From CBDTTM01 sp965363355 (lineage in GTDB: Bacteria; Bacillota; Negativicutes; Selenomonadales; Selenomonadaceae), in NCBI GenBank assembly GCA_965363355.1, contig CBDTTM010000006.1, positions 1 to 37,988 of the forward strand: a DNA stretch of 37,988 nucleotides. The letters run 5' to 3'. Position numbers and translations under genes: made by a program. The notes beneath the pieces are model-generated. The model was not told where the DNA came from. It was given only the letters and a program-made list of their open reading frames with translations, and searched no databases. Of the stretch, positions 8,852 through 17,794 are shown in pieces. The first letter of the stretch is position 1. Every line of letters starts with the position of its first letter.

Positions 8852-8984
8852 TAATTTTTCATCCTTTCATGCCATTGAACCCATATCCTGTCTATATTCT
8901 AAGCAAACAGTCCTACTTCCTGCAAAACAGGCAAAAATATATGCTTATGCAGTGCCTATTTAGACTCTTCCATATTTACTATAT

Positions 8985-9013
8985 ATTATAATGAACCCGC
9001 TCCATAAAATCAA
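8985..9013 (-). promoter_or_regulatory. Promoter for the yybS-gdpP-rplI-lonB-dnaB unit
   Basis: On the minus strand TTGATT (9013-9008) and TATAAT (8990-8985) are 17 bases apart. The predicted start point near 8978 gives a leader of about 127 nt. The promoter is needed because the ribosomal genes that would normally drive yybS lie on the far side of the hexuronate island. Confidence 0.7.
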
Positions 9014-9050
9014 TGGCACTGCTTTCAAAGGAATCTCTCTTGCGCAATCA

Positions 9051-9099
9051 AAAAAAAATGGGGTACTGGTAAACTTCTTTGCCCAGCACCCCATAAATT
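9051..9099 (-). terminator. Intrinsic terminator after the chemoreceptor gene
   Basis: TGGGGT (9059-9064) pairs with ACCCCA (9088-9093), and after one mismatch CTGG (9066-9069) pairs with CCAG (9083-9086). On the minus strand the stem is followed by a run of T from the A8 tract at 9051-9058. It starts 13 bases after the gene's stop codon. Confidence 0.85.
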
Positions 9100-9105
9100 T
9101 TTTTA

Positions 9106-11136
9106 TTAAACTTTAAACTTGCCAATCATAGCTTTCAAATCTTTTGCCATGCCATCAAGAGCTTCACTAGTCGAAGCAATTTCTTCCATTGCCGCCGATT
9201 GCTCTTCCGTAGCCGCCGAAACAGTTTGCGCCTCCGCTGAGTTATGGCTGCTCACCTTATCAATCGAACTGATTGAAGTCAATACCGATTTATTGAGTTC
9301 GGCAACATTCTTAATAGCACTTGACATATTATCCATTTCTTCTGCCAAGGCTTCTACGGCAACAGAAATCGATTGGAAAACCTGATCGGCTTGATGAACC
9401 GACGCCAATCCGTTTTCTACTTTTTCTTTACCGGCTTGACTTGCCTCGACAGCTTTTCTCATATCCTGATGATTCTGTGATACAAGTGCCGCAATACGCT
9501 GTGATGACCGTTCTGATTCTTCCGCCAGCTTACGAACTTCTTCTGCTACAACGGAAAAACCACGACCAGCCTCACCAGCCCTAGCAGCTTCTATCGCTGC
9601 ATTGAGCGCTAAGAGATTTGTTTGTCCAGCAATATTGGAGATAACTTCCACAATTTTCCCAATTTCATCTGAACCACGATCAAGTGCTGCCACCGATTCT
9701 TGAATTTCTACAGAACCTTGATTGATCTCGTCCATCCGTCCGACTGCATTGGCTACTGAATCACGCCCCGCGCCAATTTGTTCAACCGTCATCTTAGCAA
9801 CCATAGCGATGGCCTCTGATGTTTCCGCTAAGTTCGAAGCCGTTTCCGCAATCGTCTTGGTCTGTGTATCAACAGCTGCCGCTTCCTGCGCTTGATTTTC
9901 TATCCCAGAAGCTATTTCACCAATCGAAACAGCAACATTCGTAGATGCCTGCGCCGACTGATCTGCGCTATTTTTCATCATGTCACTAGAAGCTGCCATC
10001 GTCTCTGATAATTCCTTGACATCACGAACGACCGAATGCAAGGTATTTCGCATTTTCTCAAAACCCTCTGCCAAAACACCGATTTCATCCTTCCGATGAA
10101 TCTGCATATTGCCCTTGCGAAGGTCTCCTAAATTAAGACGATCACATTCCCCGCGCAGCGCTACCAAAGGCTGCGATATTTTCTTAGCAAAGAAATACAC
10201 CGCAAAGATCGCCAATAACAAGGACAAATTCGCCAAAACAGTCATGGCACGGAAAAGTCCATCGCCTTTAGCTTCCACCTGACTTTTTGGCACAGCCAAA
10301 ACAACGGCCCAATGCCGATCTGCCAAAGCAATCGGTGTAACGAGTGCAATTTCATCATTTTGTGACTGACGATCCTTATACGTAAGCGATACTGGCGTTT
10401 TTTCCTGCATAGCTTTTGTAAAGCCACTGACCAGTGCCGCATCGAGCTGACCTGCCGAACCGTCTTTTGCCTCGACCTTATTATTGATCAAATCGACTTT
10501 GCCGACAGTTTCTGGATGGTGCCCATTTCCTAAGATCAAACCTTTTTCATCCGCTATATAAGCGAATGCATCGCCTTCTAGATTGATTTTCCCTACCAAA
10601 TCCGATAAATAGTCAAGTTCAATCGTTCCGTAAATAAAGCCAACCAATTGACCATTTTCAACTACTGGCTGTGTCAAAACAGTGATGAGCTTGCCAGAGG
10701 TTCCCGAAATACTAGGGTCTGAAACATATGCTTTTTTTGTTTCTTTAACCTTCTTTATGTACTCTCTATCGGCACGGCTCATTTTCTCGCCTTTATCACC
10801 AATGGCTTGCCCGTTGAGATCAGCATATGCAATCATGCTGAATCCTTGGTATCTCGCCTTTGCTGCTGCCATCAACTTGACCTTATCTGCCTCGCTGAGT
10901 CCTGCCAAACCATTTGTATTTGCTAATTCTTCCAAGCGAATCATTTTTTCATTGACATCTTTATCAATGGTAAGCGATATGCTCTGGCTTTGATTCCGAA
11001 CGATTTCATTTTCTGCATTCATTAATTCCGTCCGAGAAAAATAATAGCCTATCCATGATAATACGATGATAATCCCTAAAAATAACGGCATTAAAATAAC
11101 CAAACATGTTTTCTTAACTGAATTGAGTTCCCACAT
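9106..11136 (-). CDS. Methyl-accepting chemotaxis protein with dCache sensor
   Basis: This transmembrane chemoreceptor signals through CheA/CheW to the flagellar motor. The 676 residues contain a first membrane segment (about 9-31), a periplasmic or external dCache-type ligand domain (about 35-280), a second membrane segment (about 285-312), a HAMP domain, and a cytoplasmic methyl-accepting coiled coil with the conserved hairpin around NLLALNAAIEAARAGEAGRG (about residues 505-526). There is no C-terminal CheR/CheB tether pentapeptide; the protein ends IGKFKV. A weak candidate promoter (TATAAT at 11281-11276 on the minus strand) lies about 140 bp upstream. The ligand is unknown. Standing next to hexuronate genes, it may sense a sugar acid, but that is only inference from position. 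Confidence 0.95.
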   Translation of the reverse strand: MWELNSVKKTCLVILMPLFLGIIIVLSWIGYYFSRTELMNAENEIVRNQSQSISLTIDKDVNEKMIRLEELANTNGLAGLSEADKVKLMAAAKARYQGFSMIAYADLNGQAIGDKGEKMSRADREYIKKVKETKKAYVSDPSISGTSGKLITVLTQPVVENGQLVGFIYGTIELDYLSDLVGKINLEGDAFAYIADEKGLILGNGHHPETVGKVDLINNKVEAKDGSAGQLDAALVSGFTKAMQEKTPVSLTYKDRQSQNDEIALVTPIALADRHWAVVLAVPKSQVEAKGDGLFRAMTVLANLSLLLAIFAVYFFAKKISQPLVALRGECDRLNLGDLRKGNMQIHRKDEIGVLAEGFEKMRNTLHSVVRDVKELSETMAASSDMMKNSADQSAQASTNVAVSIGEIASGIENQAQEAAAVDTQTKTIAETASNLAETSEAIAMVAKMTVEQIGAGRDSVANAVGRMDEINQGSVEIQESVAALDRGSDEIGKIVEVISNIAGQTNLLALNAAIEAARAGEAGRGFSVVAEEVRKLAEESERSSQRIAALVSQNHQDMRKAVEASQAGKEKVENGLASVHQADQVFQSISVAVEALAEEMDNMSSAIKNVAELNKSVLTSISSIDKVSSHNSAEAQTVSAATEEQSAAMEEIASTSEALDGMAKDLKAMIGKFKV

Positions 11137-11384
11137 AAATTATCAGCTACCCCCTAAACCATATTGCTACCTAACACATACTACCTAAAAGCTCCTTGCA
11201 AATAAAGGCGTTATTTCAAAACTCCCTTCTGTTTTGTCTCTATATAAAGTTTTCTTGCAATCTAGTTATTTTCTGATTATACCATAAACTCGACTAGCTT
11301 TGACACTTCTTTTCTGAAATTTGCAAATTCGACGTATAATATATTTATATGCACGTTTCTAAAAAAGCTTTCTTTTCATAAAAA

Positions 11385-11416
11385 ATAAAGGGCCGCCTTT
11401 TACGGCAACCCTTTAT
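11385..11416 (-). terminator. Intrinsic terminator after uxuB
   Basis: ATAAAGGG (11385-11392) pairs with CCCTTTAT (11409-11416), with CCG/CGG pairs inside. The minus-strand product is followed by a T-rich stretch. It lies six bases after the uxuB stop codon and ends the transporter-uxaC-uxuA-uxuB unit. Confidence 0.85.
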
Positions 11417-11422
11417 CCCTTT

Positions 11423-13030
11423 TCAGACGGTATATTTAATTAATGTTTTTGCCACAGCCTTTTTACCAGCGCAAAGTTCAGCAAAATATCGTTCGATTTT
11501 CTGACCTAATCCAGCCTCATATAGATCAATGCCAAAAATATTCACGTCACTCAATATCGGTTGTAAAGCAGCAGGTATGTCGCCAGCTTGCCCTAAATGG
11601 ATCCCCGTCAAATACCCTTGCAACTTTTCTAATAAAGGATCCGGGCTCACCGAGAACGCATTGTCCTCATCATCAAGCCCCAACAAATAACGGCACCAGC
11701 CAGCTATCGCCAACGGAATATATTCAAGATCTGCAGCAGACAAATCCGTTGCTGCTTGATACGCTTTAATCGTTTCGCCAAAACGAACGCCCACCTTTTG
11801 CGAAGTATCGCAAGCTATTCGCTGCGGCGTATCAGGAATTGCCGGATTAGGGAAACGCTGGTTTAAGCACTCTTCAATGAAGTCTGCTGGATTCAATACC
11901 CCCGGGTCTGTGACGACCTTCATCCCTTCCAGCAACCCGATTTTCTCTACCAACTTTTTCAATTGCGGATTTGCCATCTCATCGGCAATCAACGTATAGC
12001 CTAGCAAACAACCAAAAACAGCTAAAGCAGTGTGCAATGGGTTCAAACAAGTGCAGACCTTCATGCGCTCAACTCGATCAACAGTTTCTCTATCCGTAAA
12101 AATAACACCTGCTTTTTCAAGCGGCGGCCGGCCATTCGGAAATAAATCCTCGACGACAAGATACTCGGTTTTTTCTGCATTGACGAAAGGAGCATAGCTG
12201 CCACCTCGTGCACTTGCAACAAAATCCATATTTTCAAAACCAGCTGCCAGCAAATCATCCCGGACTTGCTCAGAAGGACGCGGCGTTATCTTATCGATCA
12301 TACTGCAAGGATATGCGACCTTTTCGGCCAGATACTCCGTAAAACTTTTTTCAACAAGATCAGCCTTCAACCAAGCGGCCCCAATATCTGCTACAGCAGC
12401 CTGCAAGATAAGCCCATTATGTGAACAATTATCCATGCTCAAAAGCGATACAGGTTCTGCACCCGCCAAATAACGGTCATATAAAAGCGAGGTGACCCGC
12501 GCCATGAAGGATTGTGCTTTTGCGGGGCCTGCTGACATATCAAGCAATACCTCTGGTAAATAACTGCCATCACTGCCCCGTAACTTATATCCTTTTTCCG
12601 TAATGGTAAAGCTTACAATCTGCAAAGACGGCGCGCGAAAAATCGCCTGCAAACGCAGCCAATCTTCCGTTCCAAGCTGGCTGCCCAAGCTTTCTGTTAT
12701 ACTGGCAATCACTTTTTTTCTCGTGCTCTGATCGGGATACATCGTCACCAACAAACTGAGATCATCATGCTTTTTATAAATCTTGTCGATAATATCTCTG
12801 CCATTAGGAGCTGCTGTAATAATCCCCGTATCCGCCAAACCATTGTCCAGCAACGTCTGCTGCAACGAAGCAATAAACGCCCGAAAAATGTTGCCCGGAC
12901 CGAAATGAAGCCAGGTTGGCGACTCTTTTGTCTTTTTTCGAACTATTGCGCGGTCAAATAACGGCAGTTCCACCGCATTATCTTGCCAAATTTTTTTATT
13001 TTCAAGTCCTTCATCATTGAGCTTCATCAT
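11423..13030 (-). CDS. uxuB: Fructuronate reductase (mannitol dehydrogenase family)
   Basis: The enzyme reduces D-fructuronate to D-mannonate with NADH, the second step of glucuronate breakdown. The protein is 535 residues, longer than E. coli UxuB (about 486) but within the range of the long Firmicute and Bacteroidetes forms. The N-terminal dinucleotide-binding motif is seen in FGPGNIFRAF; the second domain carries the Lys/Asn/His catalytic segment KVCTCLNPLHTAL. The frame is open further upstream to 13102, but that part overlaps uxuA, and AAAGGTGGG precedes the ATG at 13030. It lies 13 bp after uxuA in the same transcript. Tagaturonate reductase is the main alternative; the adjacent uxuA favours fructuronate. 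Confidence 0.88.
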   Translation of the reverse strand: MMKLNDEGLENKKIWQDNAVELPLFDRAIVRKKTKESPTWLHFGPGNIFRAFIASLQQTLLDNGLADTGIITAAPNGRDIIDKIYKKHDDLSLLVTMYPDQSTRKKVIASITESLGSQLGTEDWLRLQAIFRAPSLQIVSFTITEKGYKLRGSDGSYLPEVLLDMSAGPAKAQSFMARVTSLLYDRYLAGAEPVSLLSMDNCSHNGLILQAAVADIGAAWLKADLVEKSFTEYLAEKVAYPCSMIDKITPRPSEQVRDDLLAAGFENMDFVASARGGSYAPFVNAEKTEYLVVEDLFPNGRPPLEKAGVIFTDRETVDRVERMKVCTCLNPLHTALAVFGCLLGYTLIADEMANPQLKKLVEKIGLLEGMKVVTDPGVLNPADFIEECLNQRFPNPAIPDTPQRIACDTSQKVGVRFGETIKAYQAATDLSAADLEYIPLAIAGWCRYLLGLDDEDNAFSVSPDPLLEKLQGYLTGIHLGQAGDIPAALQPILSDVNIFGIDLYEAGLGQKIERYFAELCAGKKAVAKTLIKYTV

Positions 13031-13043
13031 TTGCACCCACCTT

Positions 13044-14120
13044 TTATCTCCTGCTGTTTTCGCGGCAAATCGCATCCCAAAGGCCACATAAATAATTGGC
13101 ACCTAGAGCCCGGTCAAACAAACCATATCCCGGCATGCCAACTTCGCCCCAAATCATTCTTCCATGATCCGGGCGAATCGGCCCTTCGAACCCTACATCA
13201 TACAAAGCTCTCATCATTTCATAGACATCGAGCGATCCGTATTTTGACTTATGTGCTACTTCATTGAAAACGCCCGGTTCATGGACCTGCACATTACGAA
13301 TATGGGCAAAACCAATGCGATTTTTTTTGCCGAAGTGCCGTAAAATCTTCGGAATATCATTTTGCAGATTTGCACCTAAAGAGCCGCTGCAAATCGCCAA
13401 TGTGTTGCTTGGGTTATCAATCAAGTTCACAATTCGTTCAAGATTTTTTTGTGAAGTGACGATACGCGGCAGACCAAATACCGAAAACGGAGGGTCATCG
13501 GGATGAATGGCCAGCTTGATTCCAAGTTTTTGCGCTTCCGGAACCACCGCTCGCAAAAAATACCCCAGATTATCAAATAGTTTTTCCTCATCGATATCTT
13601 TATAGGCTTCAAATAAATGCGTCAGTTCCTTCAACCGTTCCGGTTCCCAGCCCGGCAATGAAAAACCATTGCTGCTATCGAGAATTTCTTTTACCATCGT
13701 TTGCGGATCTTTTCCTTCAATTAAATGATAGTCAAAAGCAAGTGCTGTCGACCCGTCATATAATGGCTTAGCCAAATCCGTGCGCGTCCAATCAAAAATC
13801 GGCATGAAATTATAGCAAACCACATCGACTCCAGCCTTGGCCAAATTTTTCAAGGACTCAATATAATTTTTTATATAAAGATCCCGGCTCGGCAATCCCA
13901 GTTTAATATCCTCATGAATATTGACACTTTCAACCGTCGATGCATCAAGTCCATAGGATTTTATCTTATCGGTTATATCCTTTATTTTATCAATCGGCCA
14001 AACATCGCCAACCGGAACATCAAACAAAGCCCATACAACGCCCTGCATCCCAGGAATCTGACGAATCTGTTCCAAGGTAATCTTATCTTGTTTTCCGTAC
14101 CAACGGAATGTCATTTTCAT
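13044..14120 (-). CDS. uxuA: Mannonate dehydratase
   Basis: UxuA dehydrates D-mannonate to 2-keto-3-deoxy-D-gluconate. The 358-residue length fits the short Gram-positive form (E. coli UxuA is 394). Family segments visible are MTFRWYG at the N-terminus, IPGMQGVVWAL, YNFMPIFDWTRT, the metal-site stretches HPDDPP and ICSGSLG, FAHIRNV, and the C-terminal RPDHGRMIWGE. The ATG at 14120 follows GAGGT by seven bases. A second promoter with the shared ATACTAG-type operator lies upstream (14150-14178), so uxuA-uxuB can be expressed separately from uxaC and the transporter. Confidence 0.96.
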   Translation of the reverse strand: MKMTFRWYGKQDKITLEQIRQIPGMQGVVWALFDVPVGDVWPIDKIKDITDKIKSYGLDASTVESVNIHEDIKLGLPSRDLYIKNYIESLKNLAKAGVDVVCYNFMPIFDWTRTDLAKPLYDGSTALAFDYHLIEGKDPQTMVKEILDSSNGFSLPGWEPERLKELTHLFEAYKDIDEEKLFDNLGYFLRAVVPEAQKLGIKLAIHPDDPPFSVFGLPRIVTSQKNLERIVNLIDNPSNTLAICSGSLGANLQNDIPKILRHFGKKNRIGFAHIRNVQVHEPGVFNEVAHKSKYGSLDVYEMMRALYDVGFEGPIRPDHGRMIWGEVGMPGYGLFDRALGANYLCGLWDAICRENSRR

Positions 14121-14149
14121 TATCGTAACCTCACTTTGTTTTTACTAAA

Positions 14150-14178
14150 ATACTACCATACTAGATTCATCTAAACAA
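14150..14178 (-). promoter_or_regulatory. Promoter of uxuA-uxuB with operator in the spacer
   Basis: On the minus strand TTGTTT (14178-14173) and TAGTAT (14155-14150) are 17 bases apart. The spacer holds CTAGTATGG. The 13-base plus-strand string ACTACCATACTAG (14152-14164) is repeated exactly at 17611-17623 in the transporter promoter, in the same position relative to the -35 and -10 boxes. Confidence 0.65.
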
Positions 14179-14271
14179 TCCCATTTTACTGGCTCGAACT
14201 CTGCCTTATCTAGAAAAACACTGATTCGCTTCTATTAGCTCTTCTTTTTCAACGTTTACAATCAATTGATT

Positions 14272-15681
14272 TCATTCGTTAAAATTAAAGTAGGCCATTG
14301 CGTTTTGATAAGAAATCCCACGGACGATTTCAGCCAAAATTTTCTCATCCTCCGGGTATTCACCAGCCTCAACCCAGCCTCCAATTAAGTTGCACAAAAT
14401 CCGGCGAAAATACTCATGGCGTGTATAGGATAAAAACGATCTCGAATCCGTTAACATCCCGATAAAGTTACCCAAAATCGATAAATTTGCTAAACTCGTA
14501 AGCTGGTCTAGCATTCCACGTTTTGTATCATTGAACCACCAAGCAGATCCGTGCTGTATTTTCCCGGCAATTTCCGTTCCTTGAAAAGAACCGATAATTG
14601 AGCCAATCAACGCATTGTCATTCGGATTCAGTGAGTAGATTATCGTCTTAGGCAACGATTCATCAACAGCCAGTGCATCAAGGAAGTGCACTAGCGCATC
14701 GCCACTATCGGATGCCGCAATGCAATCAAATCCCGTATCTGCACCAATCTTTAAAAATGCCGATGAATTCGCATTTCGCTGTGTCGAAAAATGAAGCTGC
14801 ATCGCCCAGCCTTGCTTATTATATTCTCGCCCTAAAAACAACAACAAATTTGTTTTGTACTGTTCGATTTCAAGAATACTTAACGACTCGCCGCGCAAGG
14901 CTTTTTGAAATATACTTTCTACGACAGAAGCATCTGCTTCTTGGTAGAAAATATAATCCAACCCATGGTCCGCTGCCCGGCACCCCATTGACGCAAAAAA
15001 TTCAATTCGTTGTTTCAGTACTGAATATACATCATCCATACAGCGAATTTTTTGTCCTGCAATTTGCCCAAGCCGATTTACATATTCTGCAAAGCCCGGC
15101 TTTTCTAGACCGATGATTTTATCAGGACGCATCGCCGGCAATACTGCCGCACTGCATTTTCCATCGTCCTTTATTTTTTTATGCCAATACAAATCATCTG
15201 CCGGATCATCGGTCGTACAAATGACTTTAACATTTGAACTTTTAAGAATACCTAGTACTGACATTTCCTTTTGCTGCAATTTTTCATTGCAATGATTCCA
15301 TATGTCTTCCGCCGAATCTCCAGTCAATGGCGTGTCACAATCAAAGTATCTCTGCAACTCTAGATGTGTCCAATGATATAAAGGATTTCCTATAGCTTTA
15401 GGCAAGGCTTCCGCGAACTTTTGAAATTTTTCTCGGTCCGTTGTCGTTTTACCGGTAATATATTTTTCTTCTACACCATTTGAACGGATCATTCGCCATT
15501 TATAATGGTCACCGCCAAGCCAGGCTTCGGTAATATTAGCAAAAACATGATCTTCCGCAATTTCTCGTGGATTTATGTGACAATGATAATCTACGATCGG
15601 CAAATGTTCAGCATACTCATGAAACAGTCTTTTAGCCGTTTCACTTTCCAATAAAAAATCTTTTTCCATAAATTTTTCCAT
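14272..15681 (-). CDS. uxaC: Glucuronate isomerase (uronate isomerase)
   Basis: UxaC interconverts D-glucuronate and D-fructuronate (also D-galacturonate and D-tagaturonate), the entry step of the pathway. The 469 residues match the amidohydrolase-superfamily enzyme (466-471). Landmarks are the metal-binding VDYHCHINP near the N-terminus, TDDPADDL, MQLHFSTQRN, AASDSGD and the C-terminal SYTRHEYFRRILCNLIG. The ATG at 15681 follows AAGGA by eight bases; an in-frame ATG four codons on is less likely. It lies 42 bp after the transporter gene in the same unit. Confidence 0.97.
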   Translation of the reverse strand: MEKFMEKDFLLESETAKRLFHEYAEHLPIVDYHCHINPREIAEDHVFANITEAWLGGDHYKWRMIRSNGVEEKYITGKTTTDREKFQKFAEALPKAIGNPLYHWTHLELQRYFDCDTPLTGDSAEDIWNHCNEKLQQKEMSVLGILKSSNVKVICTTDDPADDLYWHKKIKDDGKCSAAVLPAMRPDKIIGLEKPGFAEYVNRLGQIAGQKIRCMDDVYSVLKQRIEFFASMGCRAADHGLDYIFYQEADASVVESIFQKALRGESLSILEIEQYKTNLLLFLGREYNKQGWAMQLHFSTQRNANSSAFLKIGADTGFDCIAASDSGDALVHFLDALAVDESLPKTIIYSLNPNDNALIGSIIGSFQGTEIAGKIQHGSAWWFNDTKRGMLDQLTSLANLSILGNFIGMLTDSRSFLSYTRHEYFRRILCNLIGGWVEAGEYPEDEKILAEIVRGISYQNAMAYFNFNE

Positions 15682-15723
15682 GAAATCATTCCTTTACGCA
15701 TGTATTTCAGTAAAATGAACCCA

Positions 15724-17520
15724 CTATTTTTCGTTATGAAGATTTTTGCTATCGGTAAACGATTGCAAGGCATTATAGACACTTTTTACTTTCTGACTAA
15801 GCACAATCTGCAATTGCTGACCTACCATCACAGCATCTTTTACGCCATCTATATTCTTCAACAAATCGCAATTCGCCGCCATATTATCCGATAAATCGAT
15901 TCTCAATCTCGTCGCACAATACGTATAGTAATCGATATTATAGGCTCCACCGACATTGTCCAAAATCAATTTTGCCAAATTAAGCTGTTCTGCTTCAACC
16001 AGCTCCGGAGTTGATGTTTTTACTGGATTGTTCCACAAATCTTCATATTTGTATCCGGTCAACTCTTCAACGACAGTCTTAGATGCAGCACTGACGTCTT
16101 CTTTTCTTCCGCCAGCTTTCAAGCGATCGATTTCTTGAATCAACATTGCATGGGTTTGTTTATTCAATTTAAAACGCCAAGCAAAAAATAACGCCAATCC
16201 GACTAATCCACCGGTGCCAAGGAACAATGTGTAAACTATCGTGTGAATTGCTTCTGGAGATTGGACCAATTGCCCTTTAACAAATCCACCTTCTTGTAAA
16301 ACAATCCCTACAATAATCGTTGCAATTGCTACGGTAGTTTTTCTAGCAAAGGTCATGACTGCTGCAAAAAGACCTTCTCTTCTTTTCTGCGAAATAATTT
16401 CATCAACATCCGGAATAAAAGGAAATACATTCCATGGTGTGAATTCCAAAAGCTGCCGACCGACTTGATAAAAAAGCCCTAATGCATATAAGATGACAAG
16501 TTTTGATGTAGGGTCATATGCGTATACCAATAAAAAGCCAACCAAGCAAACTAACATCGTAATATAAGATGTCTTAAATAAATTACTTGGGCCAATTTTA
16601 ATCAACAAAAATCCACCAGCAATTGTAGTCGGAATACCAATGATGCTCAAAGATAAAATATCCGCTGCATTGGCTGAAGGAATATTTAAACAGAATACAG
16701 CAAAAAATACGAAAACTGTATTGAAAACATCTTTTCCTGTAAAGGAACAGATATAAATCAATAGATGTTGACGAAAAGCCTTTACTTTCAATGTAGATAT
16801 ATAATCTTTCGCTATTTGGATGACATTTTCCCACTTTTCAGCAAATGTTTTGACTTTTGCTGGGTGCAACAACTCATCCTTCATTTTTGGGGTAAGTTCT
16901 CTTTCCCAAGTCACTTTATAACTGATGAAAATACAAATTGCAAAAAGCACGGCGAAAATTGTACCATTCAAAGAATATGCATATGCATTATTCTCACCAA
17001 AAAAACGAATTAAAATTGCTGGAACAAAGGTAGCAAGGAACGTGCCCGTTGCTGAAATGAACATACGGCAAGTAGATAATTTAGTGCGATCATTGAAGCT
17101 CGTCGTCATTTCCGAAGGCAGTGTTTCCCAAGGAATCAAGACCATTGCTGCAATAATTTCAAATGCAAGATAACAAGCGAGGTAATACCAGTAACTCATG
17201 CCAGTGACCCATAACATTATGTACACGAGCATCAGCGGAGAACCAATCAATAAGAAAAAACGACGACGGCCAAAACGCTTACCCAATTTATTTTTGTAAA
17301 AATTATCAGATATACTACCGATTGAAAGGCTTACAATAGCATCAACTATTCTGGCGATTCCGACAATTGATGCGGCTTCTACAGGTGAAAGCCCCGCATA
17401 TGTCGTGTAAAAAAACAACAACCATGCGCCAATAATTGTAAAAGCTCCCCCACCCATTAAATCTGTTAACCCATAGCCAATTCCTCGTGGAATCGTAATT
17501 TCTCTGTTCATCTTAACCAT
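15724..17520 (-). CDS. GPH-family sugar symporter fused to a C-terminal PTS EIIB domain
   Basis: Residues 1-455 form a 12-segment transporter of the glycoside-pentoside-hexuronide:cation symporter family (MFS superfamily). Family features include GYGLTDLMGGG at the N-terminus, an RxxGKRFGRRR loop after membrane segment 2 and the PWETLPSE segment. It likely imports the hexuronide or hexuronate used by the adjacent genes. After a hydrophilic linker (about 455-510) comes a glucose-type EIIB-like domain (about 514-590) with GGAYNI, the phospho-acceptor motif CATRLR (Cys535) and a VMVGQQLQIV strand. GPH proteins with an EIIA tail (LacS) are known; an EIIB tail is unusual. An AGGAGG site seven bases upstream fixes the start. 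It is the first gene of its unit, under the operator-bearing promoter at 17609-17637. Confidence 0.9.
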   Translation of the reverse strand: MVKMNREITIPRGIGYGLTDLMGGGAFTIIGAWLLFFYTTYAGLSPVEAASIVGIARIVDAIVSLSIGSISDNFYKNKLGKRFGRRRFFLLIGSPLMLVYIMLWVTGMSYWYYLACYLAFEIIAAMVLIPWETLPSEMTTSFNDRTKLSTCRMFISATGTFLATFVPAILIRFFGENNAYAYSLNGTIFAVLFAICIFISYKVTWERELTPKMKDELLHPAKVKTFAEKWENVIQIAKDYISTLKVKAFRQHLLIYICSFTGKDVFNTVFVFFAVFCLNIPSANAADILSLSIIGIPTTIAGGFLLIKIGPSNLFKTSYITMLVCLVGFLLVYAYDPTSKLVILYALGLFYQVGRQLLEFTPWNVFPFIPDVDEIISQKRREGLFAAVMTFARKTTVAIATIIVGIVLQEGGFVKGQLVQSPEAIHTIVYTLFLGTGGLVGLALFFAWRFKLNKQTHAMLIQEIDRLKAGGRKEDVSAASKTVVEELTGYKYEDLWNNPVKTSTPELVEAEQLNLAKLILDNVGGAYNIDYYTYCATRLRIDLSDNMAANCDLLKNIDGVKDAVMVGQQLQIVLSQKVKSVYNALQSFTDSKNLHNEK

Positions 17521-17547
17521 TTCTTTGCCTCCTATATGCAGTATTTT

Positions 17548-17559
17548 CTAGTATACTAG
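17548..17559 (-). promoter_or_regulatory. Palindromic operator candidate in the transporter leader
   Basis: CTAGTATACTAG is a perfect 12-bp palindrome placed between the predicted start point of the transporter promoter and its ribosome site. It shares the CTAGTAT core with the site in the promoter spacer (17617-17626) and with the uxuA promoter. A repressor bound at both sites could block initiation. Confidence 0.5.
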
Positions 17560-17608
17560 TTTGAAATTTTCTAAAAACTAACGGTTCTCTTTTCTCCTCT
17601 CAACTGAT

Positions 17609-17637
17609 ACACTACCATACTAGTATATTTATGGCAA
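17609..17637 (-). promoter_or_regulatory. Promoter of the GPH-uxaC-uxuA-uxuB unit with operator in the spacer
   Basis: On the minus strand TTGCCA (17637-17632) and TAGTGT (17614-17609) are 17 bases apart. The spacer contains the perfect 10-bp palindrome ATACTAGTAT (17617-17626). A partial copy, CCATACTA, lies at 17661-17668. The layout copies that of the uxuA promoter. Confidence 0.65.
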
Positions 17638-17744
17638 GATAACTTATATTCGCTTACATGCCATACTACTTTATTATCTATGCTTTTCTCTTATTTTCGC
17701 ATTATATCGGAGTTTTATAAATAGTCTGATTTATCGGTAAAAAC

Positions 17745-17784
17745 AAACAGTTTACGCCACCCAAGGTGCTTACGTAAACTGTTT
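17745..17784 (-). terminator. Intrinsic terminator after gntR
   Basis: A perfect 12-bp stem (17745-17756 with 17773-17784, AAACAGTTTACG) surrounds a 16-base loop that can itself pair CACC with GGTG. On the minus strand it is followed by GTTTTTACC. It separates gntR from the transporter promoter. Confidence 0.8.
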
Positions 17785-17794
17785 AAAATAATTT

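Noticed and set aside
14121..14271. Terminator between uxaC and uxuA
   Set aside because: No stem with a T tract was found; the spacer instead holds a promoter with the shared operator.
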